A stretch of DNA of 64,000 nucleotides from NCBI RefSeq assembly GCF_040253635.1, contig NZ_JBEJGX010000003.1, positions 7,217,501-7,281,500 of the forward strand, given 5' to 3'. The notes beneath the pieces are model-generated. The model saw only the letters and a list, made by a program, of their open reading frames with translations. It did no database searches and was not told where the DNA came from. Positions 32,279 through 41,005 of this stretch are shown here, in pieces. The first letter of the stretch is position 1. Each line of letters opens with the position of its first letter. This DNA is from Streptomyces sp. Edi2 (GTDB lineage Bacteria > Actinomycetota > Actinomycetes > Streptomycetales > Streptomycetaceae). The position numbers and the translations under genes are program-made.

Positions 32279-33568
32279 TCACCGCAAACGCGCCGCCGCC
32301 ACCGCCGGTGCCGAGGACTGCGGCAGCAGACGGTCGGGCCGTGGCGGCAGCCGGAGCTCCACCTCCACCCCGTCCGCGAAGCGGTACGGCCGGTGCGCCA
32401 GTAAGCCGGCGAGATGGCGGCGGAGCCGGGACAGCTCGGCCCGGACGGTGACCGTACGGCTGTGGTCGCCGAAGAGGTCCCGGGCGAGTTCGGCGGCGCT
32501 GCGGCCCTGCGGATGCGCGGCGAGGACGAACAGCAGCTCGGCATGGCGCGGGGTCAGCTCGTGCGACCAGCTGCCGGCCGGTCCGCTGACGGTGACCGTC
32601 GAGCCGTCCCGGCCGCTGACGTCGAGCACCACCCGGCTCGGCCCGAGGTCCCGTTCCTGGCCCCCGACCCGGATCAGCCAGCCGCCGGGCAGCGGCTCCA
32701 GCGCACATCTGCCGTACCGCGGCAGCCACAGCGGCCCGGCCTCGGGCGCCTTGGGCAGTGCCACCCGGTCCGGCGGCGTCAGGCCCGTCACTCCCACGAC
32801 CCAGCCGCTCGGGTCGACGGCCAGCGCCCGCCCGCCGATCCGCGCCAGCACCGGTGCCGCGCTCGACCGCAGCCGTTCCAGGGACAGATGGTGGCGGGTG
32901 CGCAGCTCGCCCTCGGCGAGCCGGGCGACGGCGGACACCAGCGAGAGCGTCGTGGGGTGGAAGGAGGGCGCCGGACCGCTGAGGTCCACCGCGCCCAACA
33001 GGCGCCCGTCGCGCGGGTCGTGGAGCGGTGCCGCGGCGCATGTCCACGGGTGGTGGCTGCGGACGAAATGCTCCGCGGAGTGCACCAGTACCGGCCGGCC
33101 GGCCACCAGGGCCGTGCCGATGGCGTTGGTGCCGACGACGTCCTCCGTCCAGTCGGCGCCCTTGTCGAAGCCCAGCCGGTCGGCCATCCGCCGGACCGGC
33201 GCGCTGCCCTCGCGCCACAGCACCCGGCCCTCGGCGTCGGTGACGACCATGATCTGCTGTGCGGCGTCGGCGGACGGTAACAGCCCCGCGCTGAGCATCG
33301 GCAGCACCCCCGCCAGCGGGGACATCTGCCGACGCTGCTCCAACTCCGCCGTCGACAGGGGGATTTGGGGGCGGTCCCGGTCCGGGTCGACACCCGAGAC
33401 CCGTACCCGGTGCCAGGATTCACCGATCACCGGGCGCGGCGTGCCGGAGACCCGGCCCGGCGTCATCTCGCCCGCGAGCACCGCCTCGTGGACCGTGGCG
33501 AGACGGTGTGCGGTGGCGCGGTGGTCCCGGTCCGACCAGATGGCGCCGTCGATCGCTCTGTCGCTCAC
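32279..33568 (-). CDS. GAF-domain transcriptional regulator (AcoR-like N-terminal)
   Basis: A 429-residue protein. Residues about 110-230 form a GAF sensor with the AcoR-type pattern WTEDVVGTNAIGTALVAGRP and HPWTCAAAPLHDPRDGRLLGAVDLSG. There is no sigma54 AAA domain. The C-terminal part (about 340-420, HELTPRHAELLFVLAAHPQG, LFGDHSRTVTVRAELSRLRR) is a winged-helix of the type found in Streptomyces GAF regulators. GGAG precedes the GTG start. The upstream acyl-CoA dehydrogenase on the same strand may be a target. Ligand unknown. Confidence 0.87.
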   Translation of the reverse strand: MSDRAIDGAIWSDRDHRATAHRLATVHEAVLAGEMTPGRVSGTPRPVIGESWHRVRVSGVDPDRDRPQIPLSTAELEQRRQMSPLAGVLPMLSAGLLPSADAAQQIMVVTDAEGRVLWREGSAPVRRMADRLGFDKGADWTEDVVGTNAIGTALVAGRPVLVHSAEHFVRSHHPWTCAAAPLHDPRDGRLLGAVDLSGPAPSFHPTTLSLVSAVARLAEGELRTRHHLSLERLRSSAAPVLARIGGRALAVDPSGWVVGVTGLTPPDRVALPKAPEAGPLWLPRYGRCALEPLPGGWLIRVGGQERDLGPSRVVLDVSGRDGSTVTVSGPAGSWSHELTPRHAELLFVLAAHPQGRSAAELARDLFGDHSRTVTVRAELSRLRRHLAGLLAHRPYRFADGVEVELRLPPRPDRLLPQSSAPAVAAARLR

Positions 33569-33720
33569 GCTGTTCTCCGTACTGCCCGGTCCCTCGGGTG
33601 GTGCCCCTCATACGCTCACCGGTCCATCCTGGAGCCGCCCATTCTCCCGGTAGGCCCGAGGGCGCTGCAACGCAGTGCAACCGTTGTCGCCCGGGAGGCG
33701 TTCCGGGGAGGGTGACCGAA

Positions 33721-33975
33721 GCGGCCGATGGTGTCTCGCCACCGCGGGTGCGCCGGTCACCCGTCGGGGTGCCCGCCGGTGTCGCCGGAGATGCCATCGG
33801 CCGCCCTGCGCGACGTCGGCACGGTGCGGGAGGGGGCTCAGTGCCCTGACGCCCCTGGACGGTGAGCGGTGCCGTGTCGGCGCGGCACCGCTCGCCGACC
33901 GACGCGGCGGTGGTAACCCCCTGCCCCCGTTGCCTCGTGAGGCGATGCCCGAGGTAACGGGGGAGCCGCCGCCGC
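33721..33975. other. Three consecutive long hairpins in an intergenic region
   Basis: Between the acyl-CoA dehydrogenase end (34060) and the GAF regulator start (33568). (1) 11-bp arms at 33721-33731 and 33794-33804; (2) 11-bp arms 33864-33874/33883-33893 with an eight-base loop; (3) an imperfect 13-bp pair around 33922-33958. The rest (to 34050) repeats GTGCCGTGTCGG-like units. No coding frame is convincing. Possibly a structured RNA, terminator series or repeat array. Confidence 0.5.
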
Positions 33976-34059
33976 GTCGGGCCGTGCCGCGTCGTGCTGC
34001 CGGTGCTGCGTCGGGCAGCTCCCGCACACGGCCGGTGCCGTGTCGGGCCGGTGCCGCGC

Positions 34060-35703
34060 TCAGTCGTCGGCCACCGGCCGGGCCCGCGCCACCACGGCCG
34101 CGAGATCCAGCGTGTGCGGCAGCGTCCCGAAGGCCGTGCCCGCTTCGCCGCCGAGCCGGCCGGCGCAGAACGCGTCCGCGACCTCGGGCGGCGCATGGCG
34201 CACCAGCAGCGACCCCTGGAGGACCAGTGCCATCCGCTCCGCCAGCCGCCGGGCCCGGGCCTCGATGCCCTCCAGGTCGGCGAGTTCGGTGAGCATTCCG
34301 GTGATGGCGCGGTCCAGCCGGTGGTCCGCGCCCCGTGCCGCCCCGACCTCGGTCAGGAACGCGTTCAGCGCCTCCGGTTCGTGCCGCAGGGCCCGCAGGA
34401 CGTCCAGCGCCTGGACATTGCCGGCGCCCTCCCAGATCGAGTTGAGCGGCGCCTCACGCAGCAGCCGCGGCAGCCCCGACTCCTCCACGTAACCATTGCC
34501 GCCCAGGCACTCCAGTGCCTCGGTCACCATCGGTGTGCAGCGCTTGGTCACCCAGTACTTCGCCACCGGCACCGCCAGCCGCAGAAAGTGCCGTTCCTGC
34601 TCGGTGCCGTCGTCGTACGCCGCCGCCAGCCGCAGCGCCAGGGTGGTCGCCGCCTCCGACTCCAGTGCCAGATCGGCCAGCACATTGCGCATCAGCGGCT
34701 TGTCGGCCAGCCGGCCCCCGAAGGCCTCCCGGTACGTGGCGTGGTGCACCGCCTGGGCCACCGCCTGCCGCATCACCGCCGCCGACGCACTGACACAGTC
34801 CAGCCGGGTCGCCGCGACCATCTCGATGATGGTCGCCACCCCGCGCCCCTCCTCGCCGACCCGGCGCGCCCAGCTCTCCCCGTCGAACTCGACCTCCGCC
34901 GAGGCGTTCGAGCGGTTGCCGAGCTTGTCCTTGAGCCGCTGGATGCGGAAGGAGTTACGGCTGCCGTCCGGCAGCACCCGCGGCAGCAGAAAGCAGGTGA
35001 GACCTCCCGGCGCGCGGGCCAGCACCAGGAAGGCGTCCGACATCGGCGCCGAACAGAACCATTTGTGTCCGGTCAGGACGTATTCGCCGGATGCGGCCAG
35101 CGGCTCGGCGCGGGTGGTGAGGGCCCGCAGGTCGCTGCCGCCCTGCTTCTCGGTCATGGCCATCCCGGCCAGCGCGCCGCCCTTCTCGGCGACCGGCCGC
35201 AGTTCGTGCTCGTACACCTGCGAGGTCAGCAGCGGTTCCCACTCGGCCGCCAGCTCGGGTTCGGCGCGCAGCGTGGGCACCGCCGCATGGGTCATCGACA
35301 CCGGGCAGCCGTGCCCCGCCTCGGCCTGCGTCCACACGAGGAAGCCGGCGGTGCGGCGGACATGGCCGTCGGGGCGGGACCAGGCGCCGGTCAGGCCGGC
35401 CGTGACCGCATGGCCGAGCAGCCGGTGCCATGCCGGGTGGAACTCCACCTCGTCGATCCGGTGGCCGTAGCGGTCATGGGTGCGCAGGACGGGTGGGTGC
35501 GCGTTGGCCTGTTCGCCCCAGCGCCGGGCGTGCGCGGAGCCGGCCGCCTGCCCCAGTGTGCTCAGCTCTTCGCGTACCTCGTCGAGCCGGACATCGGAGA
35601 CATGCCGGGTGATGCCCTCGGTCAGGGCCGCGTCGCCGGCGAAGACGTCATATCCGACCAGCGGCGGGGGCTGGTTCGTGACCGTGTGAGTGGTGGCTGC
35701 CAT
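34060..35703 (-). CDS. Acyl-CoA dehydrogenase family protein (AidB-like)
   Basis: A 547-residue flavoprotein of the long acyl-CoA dehydrogenase group: GMAMTEKQGGSDLRA and GHKWFCSAPMSDAFLVLAR for the flavin site, GNRSNASAEVEFDG, and the C-terminal QALDVLRAL and IWEGAGNVQAL segments typical of AidB-like members. The start at 35703 is six bases from a minus-strand TACCGT box, suggesting a leaderless mRNA. It is 17 bases from, and divergent to, a YihY gene. Substrate unknown; AidB-like members act in alkylation-damage response or on acyl-CoAs. Confidence 0.9.
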   Translation of the reverse strand: MAATTHTVTNQPPPLVGYDVFAGDAALTEGITRHVSDVRLDEVREELSTLGQAAGSAHARRWGEQANAHPPVLRTHDRYGHRIDEVEFHPAWHRLLGHAVTAGLTGAWSRPDGHVRRTAGFLVWTQAEAGHGCPVSMTHAAVPTLRAEPELAAEWEPLLTSQVYEHELRPVAEKGGALAGMAMTEKQGGSDLRALTTRAEPLAASGEYVLTGHKWFCSAPMSDAFLVLARAPGGLTCFLLPRVLPDGSRNSFRIQRLKDKLGNRSNASAEVEFDGESWARRVGEEGRGVATIIEMVAATRLDCVSASAAVMRQAVAQAVHHATYREAFGGRLADKPLMRNVLADLALESEAATTLALRLAAAYDDGTEQERHFLRLAVPVAKYWVTKRCTPMVTEALECLGGNGYVEESGLPRLLREAPLNSIWEGAGNVQALDVLRALRHEPEALNAFLTEVGAARGADHRLDRAITGMLTELADLEGIEARARRLAERMALVLQGSLLVRHAPPEVADAFCAGRLGGEAGTAFGTLPHTLDLAAVVARARPVADD

Positions 35704-35721
35704 GCGGATACGGTAAGGAGG
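35703..35721. promoter_or_regulatory. Symmetrical bidirectional promoter with overlapping -10 boxes
   Basis: The plus-strand TACGGT (35709-35714) and minus-strand TACCGT (35710-35715) overlap by five bases. Each lies exactly six bases from a start codon: ATG 35703 on the minus strand and GTG 35721 on the plus strand. Start codons are 18 bases apart, and both transcripts would be leaderless. Confidence 0.6.
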
Positions 35722-36914
35722 TGCAGCCGGCAAACGAACCAACCGAGCGGCCCGCGGGCCGTCTGACCAAGGCCCGGGCCCTCTACCGCAACGTCTCCAA
35801 ACGCCGGCTGGCCTGGCTCCTGCTCAAGGACACCGTCAACTCCTGCATGAAGTACCGGGTCACGGGGCTTGCCGCCGAGGCCGCCTTCTGGAGCCTGCTC
35901 TCGCTGCCGCCGCTGATCCTGGGCCTCCTGGGTGTGCTCGGCTACACGAACGCCTGGATCGGGCACGACACCCTCGACAGCGTCCGCCGGCACATCCTCG
36001 GCGCCGCCGGCACCGTCCTGTCCGCCAAGGGCGTGAACGAGATCGCCCGGCCGCTGCTCAACGATGTCTTCACCGGCCGCCGCCCGGACGTCATCTCCCT
36101 CGGCTTCGCCATCGCCCTGTGGTCCGGGTCCCGGGCGATGAACGTCTTCGTCGACACCATCACCATCATGTACGGGCTCGACGGCCGGCGCGGCATCATC
36201 AAGACCCGGCTGCTGGCGTTCGCGCTGTACCTCGCCGCGCTGGTCGTCGGCGCGGTCGCGCTGCCGCTGATGGTTGCCGGACCGGACACCGTCGTGAGCT
36301 GGCTGCCGGCCGGCGAGCACATCATCCGGGCGCTGTACTGGCCGGTCGTCCTGCTCCTGTCGGTCGCCTTCCTGACCACGCTCTACCACGCGTCGGTACC
36401 GGTCCGTTCGCCCTGGCCGGAGGACATTCCCGGTGCGGTGGTCGCGCTGGGCATGTGGGTGCTCGGCAGCTTCCTGCTGCGGCTCTACCTCACCTCGACG
36501 GTCGAGGGGCCCACCATCTACGGCTCATTGGCCGCTCCGGTCGCCGTACTGCTGTGGATCGGGGTGTCCGCCTTCGCGGTGCTGGTCGGGGCCGCGATGA
36601 ACGCCTCACTCGACCGGGTGTGGCCGTCGGTCGCCACGGCCGCGGCCCGCGAGGAGGTCGCCCGCCGGGCGGCAGCCAAGGCGGAGGCGGCGGGGACGAG
36701 GACGGGGACCGGGGCGAAGACGGGGACGGGAGCCGGTGAGGCGGGCGCTGATCGGGCGGGAGCCGGCGACGAGCGGGGGGCGTCGGCGGACGGGGGCGAG
36801 CACGATGGTGGTGAGCGCAACGGTGGCGACGGCGGCGGTGAGCATGACGGTGGTGAGGGCGGCAGTGGTGAGCACGGTGGTGACGGTGCGGGAGGTGGCC
36901 CCCGGCGCGACTGA
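35721..36914 (+). CDS. YihY/BrkB-family membrane protein
   Basis: A 397-residue protein of the YihY/virulence factor BrkB family, with about six membrane spans (TM1 near FWSLLSLPPLILGLLGVLGY). The final 90 residues are a low-complexity Gly/Asp/Glu/His tail with repeated GGEHDGG-like units, an unusual charged cytoplasmic extension. The GTG start directly abuts an AAGGAG and six bases follow the -10-like TACGGT, best read as a leaderless start. Function of the family is not settled; it is not RNase BN as once proposed. Confidence 0.87.
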   Translation: MQPANEPTERPAGRLTKARALYRNVSKRRLAWLLLKDTVNSCMKYRVTGLAAEAAFWSLLSLPPLILGLLGVLGYTNAWIGHDTLDSVRRHILGAAGTVLSAKGVNEIARPLLNDVFTGRRPDVISLGFAIALWSGSRAMNVFVDTITIMYGLDGRRGIIKTRLLAFALYLAALVVGAVALPLMVAGPDTVVSWLPAGEHIIRALYWPVVLLLSVAFLTTLYHASVPVRSPWPEDIPGAVVALGMWVLGSFLLRLYLTSTVEGPTIYGSLAAPVAVLLWIGVSAFAVLVGAAMNASLDRVWPSVATAAAREEVARRAAAKAEAAGTRTGTGAKTGTGAGEAGADRAGAGDERGASADGGEHDGGERNGGDGGGEHDGGEGGSGEHGGDGAGGGPRRD

Positions 36915-36926
36915 CCTGACGCCGGT

Positions 36927-37997
36927 TCAGCGGGCCCCGCGGTAGCGGACCAGCAGCATCGCCGCGTCGTCGTGCAGCGGCCCCTCGGCATGCTCGACCA
37001 AGTCCTCGCGCACGGCGCGCAGCGCGGTCTCCGGATCGGGGTCCTTGAGCAGCGCGGCACGCTCGTCGAGGGGGTAGAACCGCCCCACCGCGTCGCGGGC
37101 CTCGGTGACGCCGTCCGTGTAGAAGAGCAGTTGGTCGCCGGGGGTGAATGGCACCTCGTAGGGGACGGGCGCCACCGAGCCGTGCAGGCTGAGGCCGAGC
37201 GGGAGGGCGCGGTCGGGCGGGGCGGCGAAGGCCACCGAGCCGGTGGGGCGGACGACCAGCGGCGCCGGGTGGCCGAAGTTCAGCAAGGTGGCCCGCGGAC
37301 CGTCACCGATCTCGGCGAGCACCGCGGTGACGAACCGTTCGCCGGACAGATGGCGGTTCAGCGCCCGCTCGACCCGCTCGCCGACGGCCGGCAGGTCCGG
37401 TTCGTCGTGTGCCGCCTCCCGGAAGGCGCCCAGTACCACCGCCGCGCTCTCCACGGCCTCCAGCCCCTTGCCCTGCACATCGCCGACGATGATCCGCACC
37501 CCGGCGGGCGAGGTCACCACCTCGTACAGATCGCCGCCTATCCGGGCCTCGGCCACCGCCGAGGTGTACGAGACCGCGATCCGCAGCGGGCCCGCGCCGC
37601 GCGGCACCGGGCGCAGCAGTACCCGCTGGGCGACCTCGGCGATGGACCGGACGCTGGCCAGCTCCGCCTCGCGCCGCTGCCGCATCACCGCGGCGACCAC
37701 CCCGGCCGCGGTCACCCCGGCCACCGACAGCAGCGCGGTCAGCCCGCGCCGGCTCTCGAACAGACCGTTGTAGACGCCCAGGCCGAGGCAGAGCACGAAC
37801 GCCGTCAGCCCGACCACGGCGGTCCGCCGCCACCCGCCGACCAGCCCGGCGAACGCCGGTCCCAGCGACACCAGCGGCAGAAACCCGACCTCCGGGCCCG
37901 CGGTGAGGTCGACCGTGGTGACCACGGCCATGACCGCATAGGGAAGCGCGGGCAGCACACGGGAGCCGGTGCGCTGCTCCCCGTTGTCCACGGTCAA
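36927..37997 (-). CDS. Membrane-anchored PP2C/SpoIIE-type phosphatase
   Basis: A 356-residue protein with four or five hydrophobic spans in the first 105 residues, then a PP2C-like SpoIIE domain with metal-binding motifs (ARIGGDLYEVV, IIVGDVQGKGLEAVESA, LLFYTDGVTEARD and HDDAAMLLVRY). It should dephosphorylate serine/threonine residues, typically of an anti-anti-sigma factor, sensing at the membrane. A TTG start at 37997 with GGAG six bases upstream is preferred over GTG three codons later. Converges on the YihY gene with 12 bases between stops. Confidence 0.88.
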   Translation of the reverse strand: MTVDNGEQRTGSRVLPALPYAVMAVVTTVDLTAGPEVGFLPLVSLGPAFAGLVGGWRRTAVVGLTAFVLCLGLGVYNGLFESRRGLTALLSVAGVTAAGVVAAVMRQRREAELASVRSIAEVAQRVLLRPVPRGAGPLRIAVSYTSAVAEARIGGDLYEVVTSPAGVRIIVGDVQGKGLEAVESAAVVLGAFREAAHDEPDLPAVGERVERALNRHLSGERFVTAVLAEIGDGPRATLLNFGHPAPLVVRPTGSVAFAAPPDRALPLGLSLHGSVAPVPYEVPFTPGDQLLFYTDGVTEARDAVGRFYPLDERAALLKDPDPETALRAVREDLVEHAEGPLHDDAAMLLVRYRGAR

Positions 37998-38350
37998 GGT
38001 GTTCTCCGACGGTGTCAGGTGAGGTCAGGTCAGGTCACATGGGGTGAGGTGAGCGGGCGAAGCCGGGCAAGGCCAGGCGAGGGCGGGGCAAGGGCGAGCA
38101 AGAGGAGCCTCGGCCGTCGGAGTGTCCGAAAGTAGCCCCTCGGCCCCCGATCTGAGCATAGGCAACATATGCCGTACCGAAATACCTCGAATGCGTCCTG
38201 TTACCGAATTGCAGTGGCCCGGATGGCGGTGAGGCGGTCGGCCGGGGGCGCGGGCCGGGGCCGTCCATACCGGGCCGCGGATCTTACGGACCCATGACAC
38301 GACGGCTCATGCGCGGGTCGCAGCGACCTGTCCCGCTTAGCGTGACCGGC
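37998..38350. other. Intergenic region between divergent phosphatase and epimerase genes
   Basis: Holds a short tandem GGTCAGGTCAGGTC repeat near 38023 and AT-richer sequence near 38155-38215 (TATGCC/ACCGAAATACC), likely promoter DNA. On the plus strand TAGCGT at 38338-38343 lies seven bases before the epimerase ATG, a probable leaderless -10 box. Confidence 0.45.
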
Positions 38351-39412
38351 ATGCGTGTACTGGTCACCGGCGGCGCCGGATTCATCGGATCGCAGGTCGT
38401 CGAGGCGCTGATGGCGCGCGGGCACGAGCCTGTCGTGCTCGATGCGCTGCTGCCCTCGGCGCACCCCGGGCCCCCGCCGCCGCGCCCGGGAGTGCGGTGC
38501 GTCGTCGCCGACGTACGGGATCGGGCGGCGGTCGACGAGGCCCTGCGGGGCGTACGGGCGGTCTGCCACCAGGCGGCGATGGTGGGCCTGGGCAAGGACT
38601 TCGCGGACGCGCCCGAGTATGTGGGCTGCAACGACCTGGGCACCGCGGTACTGCTGGCCGCGATGGCCGGGGCCGGGGTGCGCGAGCTGGTGCTCGCCGG
38701 GTCGATGGTGGTCTACGGGGAGGGCCGCTACACCTGCCCCGTCCATGGGGTGGTGCGGCCCGGCCCGCGGGCGCCGGCCGAGCTGGACGCCGGACAGTTC
38801 GAGCCACGCTGCCCGCACTGCGGCGCCGCACTGCGGCCGGGACTGGTCGGCGAGGACGCGCCCACCGACCCGCGCAACGTCTACGCGGCCACCAAGCTCG
38901 CCCAGGAACATCTGGCCGCCTCCTGGGCCCGCGCCACCGGCGGCCGGGCCGTCGCACTGCGCTACCACAACGTCTACGGGCCCGGGATGCCGCGGGACAC
39001 CCCGTATGCGGGGGTGGCCTCCTTCTTCCGGTCGGCGCTGGCCCGCGGCGAGGCACCGACGGTCTACGAAGACGGCGGCCAGCGGCGGGACTTCGTCCAT
39101 GTGCGGGATGTCGCCACGGCCAACGCGGTCGCCCTGGAGGCCCTGCCGGACCGGGCGGCGGGCACCCTGACCGCGTACAACACGGGCAGCGGAGTGCCGC
39201 ACACCGTCGGCGAGATGGCGCGGGCCCTGGCCGAGGCGTGCGACGGGCCGGCGCCGGTGGTGACGGGGGAGTACCGGCTCGGCGACGTACGGCACATCAC
39301 CGCCTCCTCGCAGCGGATCGCCGACGACCTCGGCTGGCGGGCGGCGACCGGGTTCACGGAGGGGATGCGGGAGTTCGCCCGGGAGGGGATGAGGGCGGCG
39401 CCGACGGGGTGA
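38351..39412 (+). CDS. NAD-dependent epimerase/dehydratase with zinc-finger-like insertion
   Basis: A 353-residue extended SDR enzyme: nucleotide motif TGGAGFIG (6-13), active-site S118 with Y178-x3-K182 (NVYAATK), and the RDFVHVRDVATA block. Between catalytic Ser and Tyr lies an insertion with C129-x2-H132 and C154-x2-C157, which looks like a zinc-binding module; this is unusual. Probably modifies a nucleotide sugar. A TAGCGT box seven bases upstream suggests a leaderless start at ATG 38351. It begins a run of glycosylation-like genes. Confidence 0.88.
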   Translation: MRVLVTGGAGFIGSQVVEALMARGHEPVVLDALLPSAHPGPPPPRPGVRCVVADVRDRAAVDEALRGVRAVCHQAAMVGLGKDFADAPEYVGCNDLGTAVLLAAMAGAGVRELVLAGSMVVYGEGRYTCPVHGVVRPGPRAPAELDAGQFEPRCPHCGAALRPGLVGEDAPTDPRNVYAATKLAQEHLAASWARATGGRAVALRYHNVYGPGMPRDTPYAGVASFFRSALARGEAPTVYEDGGQRRDFVHVRDVATANAVALEALPDRAAGTLTAYNTGSGVPHTVGEMARALAEACDGPAPVVTGEYRLGDVRHITASSQRIADDLGWRAATGFTEGMREFAREGMRAAPTG

Positions 39413-39620
39413 CCCACGCCGCCGCCCCGCCGCCCCCGCCGCCCCTGCCAACCGTTGCCGCCTCCGCCGCCCCGCGACCTCGTGGCCTCCGCAGCCACGG
39501 GGCCCCGCCGCCCCTCCCTCCCGTCGCCCCCACCGTCCCTCCGGCACCCGCGTGCCACAGGAACCTCCAGCCCCACCCCCACCCCACCCCCTCGTCCGCT
39601 TCTGATGCATAGGTGAAGGC

Positions 39621-40340
39621 GTGACCCACTCCCCTCCTCCCACCCCCCGACCCGCCTCGGTGGATGTCGTCCTGCCCTGTCTCGACGAGGCCGCCGCGCT
39701 GCCCTGGGTGCTGGCACGGATCCCGGCCGGCTGGCGGGCGATCGTCGTGGACAACGGCTCCACCGACGGCTCCGCCGAGATCGCCCGCGGTCTGGGCGCC
39801 ACCGTGGTGCACGAACCGCGCCGCGGCTTCGGCGCCGCCTGTCATGCCGGGCTGCTGGCCGCCGACGCCGACATCGTCTGCTTCTGCGACTGCGACGCCT
39901 CCCTCGACCCCGCGCTGCTCGTCCCCTTCGTCCGCGCCGTCCACGACGGCGACAGCGATCTGGTGCTCGGCCGCCGCCGCCCCCAAGGCCGCGGCGCGTG
40001 GCCGCCGCACGCCCGGCTCGGCAATCTCGCCCTCGCCCATATGCTGCGCCGCCGTACCGGCCTGCGGCTGCACGACCTCGGCCCGCTGCGCGCCGCCCGG
40101 CGTACCGGACTGCTCGGCCTCGGCCTCACCGACCGCCGCAGCGGCTACCCCCTGCAGATGGTCGTCCGGGCCGCCGACGCGGGCTGGCGGGTCGACGAGC
40201 GCGAGGTGCCCTACCTGCCGCGCACCGGCCGCTCCAAGGTCACCGGCACCTGGCGCGGCACCTGGCACGCGGTGCGCGATATGCGCACCGTCCTGCACCA
40301 GCCCCCGCTCCCGTCCCGTACCGAGGAGACCGCCCGATGA
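39621..40340 (+). CDS. Family 2 glycosyltransferase (dolichyl-phosphate sugar synthase-like)
   Basis: A 239-residue GT-A enzyme with no membrane span: VDVVLPCLDEAAALPWVLAR, IVVDNGSTDGSAEIA, and a CDCDASLD motif serving as the metal-binding DxD, then VPYLPRTGRSKVTGTWRGTW near the end, as in polyprenyl-phosphate hexosyltransferases. Probably transfers a sugar to polyprenyl phosphate. The stop overlaps the next start (ATGA), so it is co-translated with DUF2064. A 208-base GC-rich stretch separates it from the epimerase. Confidence 0.88.
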   Translation: MTHSPPPTPRPASVDVVLPCLDEAAALPWVLARIPAGWRAIVVDNGSTDGSAEIARGLGATVVHEPRRGFGAACHAGLLAADADIVCFCDCDASLDPALLVPFVRAVHDGDSDLVLGRRRPQGRGAWPPHARLGNLALAHMLRRRTGLRLHDLGPLRAARRTGLLGLGLTDRRSGYPLQMVVRAADAGWRVDEREVPYLPRTGRSKVTGTWRGTWHAVRDMRTVLHQPPLPSRTEETAR

Positions 40341-41005
40341 CCGCCCCCGCCCACCGTCCGGAGCAGCCAGGACCGACGACGCTCCTGGTCATCGCCAAGG
40401 AACCGGTGCCAGGCCGGGTCAAGACCCGCCTCACTCCGCCGTACACCCCCGACGAGGCCGCCCAGTTGGCCGAGGCGGCGCTCCACGACACCCTCCAGGC
40501 CGTACGCGCGACCCCCGCCCGGCGGCGGGTGGTCGTCCTCGACGGCCGCCCGGGCGACTGGCTGCCGGAGGGCTTCGAGGTCCGGCAGCAGGGGGCCGGC
40601 GGTCTCGACGAACGGCTTGCCGCGGCCTTCGCCGGCAGCACGGGCCCGACCCTGCTCATCGGCATGGACACCCCGCAGGTCACCCCGCAACTCCTCGCCC
40701 CCGCAACGGACTTCGACGCCTGGGACGGCTGTGACGCCTGGTTCGGGGCGGCCGAGGACGGCGGATTCTGGGCGCTCGGCCTGGCCGTCCCCGACCCCCG
40801 GCTGCTGCGCGGCGTCCCCATGTCCACCAGCCGCACCGGCGCCGCCCAGCGCGCACGGCTGACCGCCGCCGGGCTCCGGGTGCGGGATCTGCCGCCCTTG
40901 CGGGACGTCGACACCGCCGGCGATGCGGAGCGGGTCGCCGCCGCGGCCCCCGCCGGCCGGTTCGCCGCCACCCTCGCCCGGTTGACCCCGGTCACCGGCC
41001 GATGA
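40337..41005 (+). CDS. TIGR04282/DUF2064 glycosyltransferase-like protein
   Basis: A 222-residue protein with the family pattern AKEPVPGRVKTRLTPPYTPDEAAQL and GMDTPQVTPQLL, related to nucleotidyltransferase-like GT-A folds (cofC-like). Often found beside GT2 genes; exact role unknown. Overlaps both neighbours by four bases (ATGA), forming a translationally coupled trio with the GT2 and methyltransferase. Confidence 0.87.
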   Translation: MTAPAHRPEQPGPTTLLVIAKEPVPGRVKTRLTPPYTPDEAAQLAEAALHDTLQAVRATPARRRVVVLDGRPGDWLPEGFEVRQQGAGGLDERLAAAFAGSTGPTLLIGMDTPQVTPQLLAPATDFDAWDGCDAWFGAAEDGGFWALGLAVPDPRLLRGVPMSTSRTGAAQRARLTAAGLRVRDLPPLRDVDTAGDAERVAAAAPAGRFAATLARLTPVTGR

